Shown here: positions 6,994 through 10,629 of the stretch, piece after piece
Position numbering within the stretch: the stretch's first letter is position 1
Layout: each line of letters starts with the position of its first letter
From: SFEL01 sp045592165
Lineage (GTDB): Bacteria > Bacillota > Clostridia > Christensenellales > CAG-138
NCBI GenBank assembly: GCA_045592165.1
Contig: JAZNUG010000055.1
Span: 1 to 10,629, forward strand
Reading direction: 5' to 3'
Length of the DNA stretch: 10,629 nt
Program-made: the position numbers and the translations under genes
Notes under the pieces: model-generated
Databases searched by the model: none
What the model saw: only the letters and a program-made list of their open reading frames with translations
What the model was told of the DNA's origin: nothing

Positions 6994-7069
6994 CAAGCGA
7001 ATAACGATAAAAGTTCGGTTTATTTTTTGGAGGAAAAACAATGAAGAATGCTTGTTAATCCCGGACAGT
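6956..7069 (-). ncRNA. Structured leader RNA, candidate riboswitch aptamer of unrecognised class
   Basis: On the minus strand ACTGTCCGG (7069-7061) pairs perfectly with CCGGACAGT (6964-6956) to close a 114-nt element by a 9-bp stem. Inside it, TCGCTTGTGC (7000-6991) pairs with GCACAAAGCGA (6979-6969), leaving one bulged A and an 11-nt loop containing GGGGG; a weak AACAA/TTGTT hairpin and an A-rich single-stranded segment lie 5' of it. A CCTCC segment (7033-7029) could form a pseudoknot with the G-loop. The terminator follows 10 bases after the closing stem. I do not see the conserved cores of the T-box, TPP, SAM, cobalamin, lysine, purine, glycine, fluoride or c-di-GMP-I elements as I know them. 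It could also be the body of a small RNA ended by the same terminator. Confidence 0.6.
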
Positions 7070-7093
7070 TCGATATATTCGCTTTATATTATT

Positions 7094-7122
7094 ATAGTAG
7101 CACCAGATATTGTATTATGCAA
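7094..7122 (-). promoter_or_regulatory. Candidate promoter for the leader RNA and solute-binding-like gene
   Basis: On the minus strand TTGCAT (7122-7117) is followed after 17 bases by TACTAT (7099-7094), overlapping a consensus TATAAT (7096-7091). The sequence is strongly AT-rich. Transcription would start near 7085, leaving the 5' strand of the closing stem at 7069 close to the RNA 5' end, which supports this placement. The -35 box is weak (3 of 6), so an activator or a different exact register is possible. Confidence 0.45.
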
Positions 7123-7128
7123 CATAAT
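7114..7128. repeat. 15-bp palindrome ATTATG-CAA-CATAAT over the candidate -35 box
   Basis: Perfect 6-bp arms around a 3-base centre. It covers the candidate -35 element of the leader promoter and has no T-run after it on either strand, so it looks more like an operator half-site pair than a terminator. The binding protein, if any, is unknown, and AT-rich DNA yields such palindromes by chance. Confidence 0.35.
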
Positions 7129-7165
7129 TTTTATCTTTTTTAACAAATAATCAACTGTTTACAAT

Positions 7166-8056
7166 TTAGTCGAATTTTCCGTCAAATACCGGGGTATACT
7201 CGGCTGTTGCAGAGCTCATTTCCTGTATCAGTATATTTTCCAGACCAAGAGAAAACCCATACTCCACCGCCCTTTTATACTCTCTTTTGAGCAAATGCCG
7301 ATCCAACGGCGGGTACTTTGCTGCAAGGTGAAAAGGAACGTACTGACTCATTAAAGAAATGTTTATTTCCTTCGGAAAATGACCGGCAATATAGTCCAGC
7401 ACCCGCCTTGTTTCATCCACCGAGCCGGGAAGGACAAGATGCCGTATAACCACACCGCTTTTTGCCATTCCGCTGTCATCAAGAACCAGCAATCCCTTCT
7501 GGCGATACATCTCATCGATTGCCTTTGATGCATATTCAAAATAATCTTCCGCACCGGAATATTTGCGGGAAATGCCGCTGTCAACGTACTTTAAATCCGG
7601 CAGATATACATCTACCAGCCCTTCAAGGCGCTTCAGCGTATCCACATTTTCATAGGCATTGGTATTGTACACTATAGGCAAAGAAAGCCCCTGCTCTTTG
7701 GCCGATATTATCGTCTCGATTATCATGGGCACAAAAGGCGCAGGCGAAACCAGGTTTATATTATGGGCACCCTTATCCTGAAGACGAAGCATACTCTCGG
7801 CAAGGGCGCCCGGATCTGCTGTATTGCCCACCTGTCCGTTGCTTATATCGTGATTCTGACAGAAAACGCATTTCAGATTGCATCCGCAGAAAAAAACCGT
7901 GCCCGAGCCCCGCTGTCCGCTGATAAAGGGTTCCTCCCACATATGCAGAGAAGCCTTGGCAATGTACGGCAAAATGGGCGCATTACAGGCGCCCATATTT
8001 TTTCTTCTGTCCGCATTGCATCTGCGCGGACACAGCATACATCCGTCGGAATTCAT
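7166..8056 (-). CDS. Radical SAM protein, PflX-like (related to pyruvate formate-lyase activating enzymes)
   Basis: Predicted cytoplasmic iron-sulfur enzyme that cleaves S-adenosylmethionine to start radical chemistry; the family's substrate is not established. The 296 residues are full length. An N-terminal Cys cluster (C6, C9, C13, C24, within CMLCPRRC and GAC) precedes the radical SAM motif CNLKCVFC (59-66), i.e. CX3CX2C with C59, C63 and C66 binding the 4Fe-4S cluster. Core strands follow, including NINLVSPAPF (99-108), PIVYNTNAYE (127-136), DVYLPDLKYVDS (149-160), VIRHLVLPG (203-211) and ISLMSQYVP (233-241). The start has GGAG five bases upstream and lies 12 bases after the histidine kinase stop, so it is probably in the same operon. 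No glycyl radical enzyme is visible for it to activate, which makes a PflA role unproven. There is no clear terminator directly after it. Confidence 0.88.
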   Translation of the reverse strand: MNSDGCMLCPRRCNADRRKNMGACNAPILPYIAKASLHMWEEPFISGQRGSGTVFFCGCNLKCVFCQNHDISNGQVGNTADPGALAESMLRLQDKGAHNINLVSPAPFVPMIIETIISAKEQGLSLPIVYNTNAYENVDTLKRLEGLVDVYLPDLKYVDSGISRKYSGAEDYFEYASKAIDEMYRQKGLLVLDDSGMAKSGVVIRHLVLPGSVDETRRVLDYIAGHFPKEINISLMSQYVPFHLAAKYPPLDRHLLKREYKRAVEYGFSLGLENILIQEMSSATAEYTPVFDGKFD

Positions 8057-8068
8057 ATGTTCTCCGAT

Positions 8069-9994
8069 CTATCTTTTTTTCTTGCTTATTCCTCTCTTGC
8101 CCTTATTTCCAGCAGAATAGCTGACCACTTCGTAATCGGCATCATAAACTTCGCCGTCATGCACTACGTGCTGATGTGAAGATTCTTCCTTCTGCTTAGC
8201 CTTTGCTGCGGCATTTGCAGGCCCCAGTTCGATGGCATTGGAGATATAGCGGCGCACCGTGAAGGTAAAACAGGTTCCCTCACCAACTGTGCTTTCAACA
8301 GATATGGTTTCATCCAGCTTTTCCATAATGTAATTTGCTATGGAAAGACCCAGACCTGTGCCGCCTTCGCCGCGGGATTTGTCCACCTTGTAGAAGCGTT
8401 CAAATATATGGGGTATATCCTTTTCGGGTATTCCGCAGCCGTTATCCTCTACACTTATCAGCAGCTTTTTGCCGGAACGGAGACGCAGAGTAATCTTTCC
8501 GCCCTCGGGAGTATAATGCATAGCATTATCAAGGAGGATGATCAGCACCTGTTCTATCCTGTCCGGATCTGTGAGGGCGTCCCCTGCAGGAATGCAATCC
8601 ACCTCGAGGGATATGCCCTTCTGCTGGGCTGCGGCGGCATAGCTTATGGCAACGTCATTGATAAGCTCCTCGAGATTTACGCGGGAAAGCTCCATATACT
8701 CTGTGCCGGCCTGCAGGCGGCTGAGTGTGAGCATATCCGTAATAAGACGGGACAGCCTCATTACCTCATGGAGCATAATTTTATAATACCTCTGGCGGCT
8801 TTCTTCGTCCTTTACCATGCCGTCAGCAAGAGGCTCCAGCAACCCGCGCACCGCAGTAAGAGGTGTGCGCAGCTCATGGGAAACATTTGCAACGTACTCG
8901 CGGCGCATCTTTTCAGTGCGCTCCATCTCAGTGATATCTTTAAACAAACCTACAACGCCGGTACGTGTGCCATCGTCATTATGCACAGGAGATACGCTTA
9001 TCAGCAGTACCTTTTCACCGGCAGCAGGATAATTGATAGTCTGGGATTCTCCCGTGATAAATACTTCATCAAAGGCCTGCCATATCATGGGATCCGCAAT
9101 AAGATCCTGCCGTTTTTCGACATTTACCACGCCAAACATGGCCATGATAGCAGCGTTGTAATGGGTAAGCTCACCGCTGCCGTCCATTGCGACAACGCCG
9201 TCTGACAGACTCTGAAGTATTTCATCCAGCTGTCCCTTTTCAAAGCGGAGCTGATATATCGTTCCGGAAAGATTTTCACACAGATTGTTTAGTGCCCTTG
9301 CAAGAAGACCTACTTCGCCTTCCTCTCCTTCATTTGCCCTGATATCAAAGTTTCCCTTGGACATCTTAATGGCAGCTTCTGACATTTCATGGAGAGGCTC
9401 GGTGATATGATGAAAATATCCGCTGAGTATGCTTATCATCAGCAATGTTCCTATGCTAAGAAATGCGTATATCATCTTTCGCATAGAATTCATTGCTTCG
9501 CTAACGGCATGGGTGGGCTGAAGAATAACGACGCCGCCTATGGTATTGCCTTTAAAATCTATAATGGGCACTGCGGCGGCAAGTGCTTCGCCCATGCCGT
9601 CAATCCGCAGTTTGGATTCGCTTACGGTTTCGCCAGTAAGCACCCGCTTGTATATTTCAAAGAGTTTCTCGCTGTCCAGCCGCCACTCGTCGCTTTCAGG
9701 AGCATTTGCCGTCAGCACTGTTTCATGATAGGCGTTGAATATGATGGTTGTGGCTTTTTCGTCTCTTACATAGCTTTCCGCAAGGCGAATCAAAGTATCG
9801 CTGGATATATTGCCAAGGCTGTATTCATTGACCATGCTCGCCACGGCCTGTCCCTTCGGCACCATTTCATCCAGCTTGATGCTCTCGTATATTTTTTCGC
9901 CCATCATGCCGCTGCCCAGCGCCACAGCAAAGGTAATGATCATCATAACGATGACCATTACTATGAGCAGGCGGCGGAAGAATACGCTTTTCAT
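8069..9994 (-). CDS. Membrane sensor histidine kinase (PhoR/WalK-like, HAMP-PAS-HisKA-HATPase)
   Basis: Sensor of a two-component system; it autophosphorylates on His and passes phosphate to the response regulator encoded 4 bases upstream. Order in 641 residues: membrane segment (about 9-29), extracytoplasmic domain (about 30-172) that looks PDC/Cache-like, second membrane segment (about 174-195), HAMP (about 194-247), PAS (about 255-355), H box VSHELRTPL with phospho-acceptor H373, N box LLDNAMHYTPEGG (487-499), G1 DNGCGIP (517-523), F box FERFYKVD (531-538) and G2 GTGLGLS (545-551). After the ATPase domain comes a tail of about 55 residues (587-641), acidic and His-rich, then ending in the basic KGKRGISKKKR, which is not part of the usual kinase core. 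Its start has GAGGT about 11 bases upstream, in the end of the regulator gene. The signal is unknown; WalK, PhoR and VanS-type identities cannot be separated from sequence alone. Confidence 0.95.
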   Translation of the reverse strand: MKSVFFRRLLIVMVIVMMIITFAVALGSGMMGEKIYESIKLDEMVPKGQAVASMVNEYSLGNISSDTLIRLAESYVRDEKATTIIFNAYHETVLTANAPESDEWRLDSEKLFEIYKRVLTGETVSESKLRIDGMGEALAAAVPIIDFKGNTIGGVVILQPTHAVSEAMNSMRKMIYAFLSIGTLLMISILSGYFHHITEPLHEMSEAAIKMSKGNFDIRANEGEEGEVGLLARALNNLCENLSGTIYQLRFEKGQLDEILQSLSDGVVAMDGSGELTHYNAAIMAMFGVVNVEKRQDLIADPMIWQAFDEVFITGESQTINYPAAGEKVLLISVSPVHNDDGTRTGVVGLFKDITEMERTEKMRREYVANVSHELRTPLTAVRGLLEPLADGMVKDEESRQRYYKIMLHEVMRLSRLITDMLTLSRLQAGTEYMELSRVNLEELINDVAISYAAAAQQKGISLEVDCIPAGDALTDPDRIEQVLIILLDNAMHYTPEGGKITLRLRSGKKLLISVEDNGCGIPEKDIPHIFERFYKVDKSRGEGGTGLGLSIANYIMEKLDETISVESTVGEGTCFTFTVRRYISNAIELGPANAAAKAKQKEESSHQHVVHDGEVYDADYEVVSYSAGNKGKRGISKKKR

Positions 9995-9998
9995 TTAA

Positions 9999-10628
9999 TT
10001 ATTCAACCTCGAACTTATAGCCTACGCCGTATATTGTCTTTATGCTCCAGTTCAATCCGGTATTGTCAAGCTTTGCCCTGATGCGCTTGATATGGGTATC
10101 CACTGTGCGGGTTTCACCGGCAAAGTCATATCCCCATACACGATTCAGCAGCTGCTCGCGGGTAAATACCTGTCCGGGATTTGAAGCCAGCATATAGAGT
10201 ATCTCAATCTCCTTGGGGGTACAGATTATACTTTCGCCGCGGAGGGTAACCGTATAGCTCTTTATGTCGATAGCCAGTTCCTGATGGTTTACGCAGCCTT
10301 CATCGGAGGCCTGCTGCTGCTCATTGGTACGGCGCAGTACCGCCTTTACGCGCGCAGCAACCTCACGCGGGCTGAAGGGCTTTACAATATAGTCATCAGC
10401 TCCCAGTTCAAGGCCCAGTATACGGTCAATTTCCTCGCCCTTAGCGGTAAGCATTATTACCGGCACGCGGGAGGTTTTGCGAATTTCTCTGCATACGTCA
10501 AGGCCGGACATCTCGGGCATCATGATATCCAGTACGCAAAGGGCAATACCGCTCTCGCTTTCCAGAGCCTCCAGCGCTGCCTTTCCGTTATATACGTCAA
10601 CCGTTTCATATCCCTCGGATTTAAGGTA
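9999..10628 (-). CDS. OmpR/PhoB-family response regulator (N-terminus beyond the window)
   Basis: DNA-binding partner of the adjacent kinase. The open frame enters from the right edge at YLKSEGYE and gives 209 residues; about 18-20 residues, including the N-terminal acidic pair, lie outside. The receiver shows the phospho-acceptor Asp in VLDIMMPEMSG (residue 34 of the visible part), the Thr in VIMLTAKG (61) and the Lys in DYIVKPFSPRE (83). The C-terminal winged helix has TPKEIEIL, PGQVFTREQLLNRVWGYD, RTVDTHIKRIRAKL and the end YGVGYKFEVE, all typical of OmpR/PhoB proteins binding direct repeats. An internal Met at 10523 is not the start, because the receiver continues upstream of it. It ends in TAA 4 bases before the kinase ATG. 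PhoP/WalR/VanR-type naming cannot be settled. Confidence 0.95.
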   Translation of the reverse strand, partial: YLKSEGYETVDVYNGKAALEALESESGIALCVLDIMMPEMSGLDVCREIRKTSRVPVIMLTAKGEEIDRILGLELGADDYIVKPFSPREVAARVKAVLRRTNEQQQASDEGCVNHQELAIDIKSYTVTLRGESIICTPKEIEILYMLASNPGQVFTREQLLNRVWGYDFAGETRTVDTHIKRIRAKLDNTGLNWSIKTIYGVGYKFEVE

Positions 10629-10629
10629 T

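Noticed and set aside
6872..6994. 41-residue N-terminal extension of the solute-binding-like protein starting at ATG 6994
   Set aside because: The extension is encoded by the hairpin and terminator, has no RBS, and would place the hydrophobic export segment internally; the start at 6871 has an RBS.
7029..7058. Plus-strand mini-ORF with a perfect GGAGG and ATG encoding MKNAC
   Set aside because: It has only five codons, no gene follows on the plus strand, and its RBS-like sequence is the complement of the anti-RBS segment of the minus-strand leader, which explains it better.
6956..7069. 6S RNA, SRP RNA, tmRNA or T-box as identity of the leader RNA
   Set aside because: The conserved cores are missing: no GGAAGGAAGC-type SRP loop, no tag-peptide reading frame, no T-box GGTGGNACCGCG, and the single side hairpin does not give the long symmetric arms of 6S RNA.
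7128..7165. Terminator after the radical SAM gene
   Set aside because: Only a 4-bp AT-rich pairing can be drawn before an A-rich rather than T-rich stretch; it does not meet the form of an intrinsic terminator.
8408..9205. 265-codon plus-strand open frame inside the histidine kinase gene
   Set aside because: It lies wholly antisense to conserved HisKA/ATPase coding sequence and has no domain signature.

Overview
This window reads like a segment of a Clostridia-type Firmicutes (Bacillota) chromosome. The main reason is the linked set murB - rapZ - whiA - dnaE, together with purine-rich GGAGG-type ribosome binding sites, a TTG start codon and intrinsic terminators. The genus cannot be told from the sequence. 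Every gene I can support lies on the minus strand, so the biological order runs from right to left. No rRNA, tRNA, CRISPR array, insertion sequence or phage gene was seen.

The right end (10628-7166) carries an OmpR-family response regulator that is cut by the window edge, a 641-residue membrane sensor histidine kinase starting 4 bases after it, and, 12 bases further on, a PflX-like radical SAM protein. This looks like one transcription unit: a two-component system with a radical SAM gene attached.

The 294-base gap between the radical SAM gene and the next gene (7165-6872) is the most interesting part. On the minus strand it holds, in order, a candidate promoter overlapping a small palindrome, a roughly 114-nt element closed by a perfect 9-bp long-range stem and containing a strong G-loop hairpin, a textbook intrinsic terminator, and only then the ribosome binding site of the next gene. 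The terminator therefore sits inside the 5' leader. This is the layout of a riboswitch or other transcription attenuator, and I do not recognise its class.

The left half (6871-1) is a tightly packed set of genes: a membrane-anchored or secreted solute-binding-like protein, then murB (peptidoglycan precursor synthesis), rapZ (P-loop protein), whiA (DNA-binding regulator of division/sporulation) and dnaE (DNA polymerase III alpha, cut by the left edge after 1007 residues). Junctions are 31, -13, 5 and 0 bases, so translation is probably coupled. yvcK, often found between rapZ and whiA, is absent. If the leader works as a switch it would control the solute-binding-like gene and possibly the cell wall, division and replication genes behind it, although a candidate internal promoter before murB would weaken that link.
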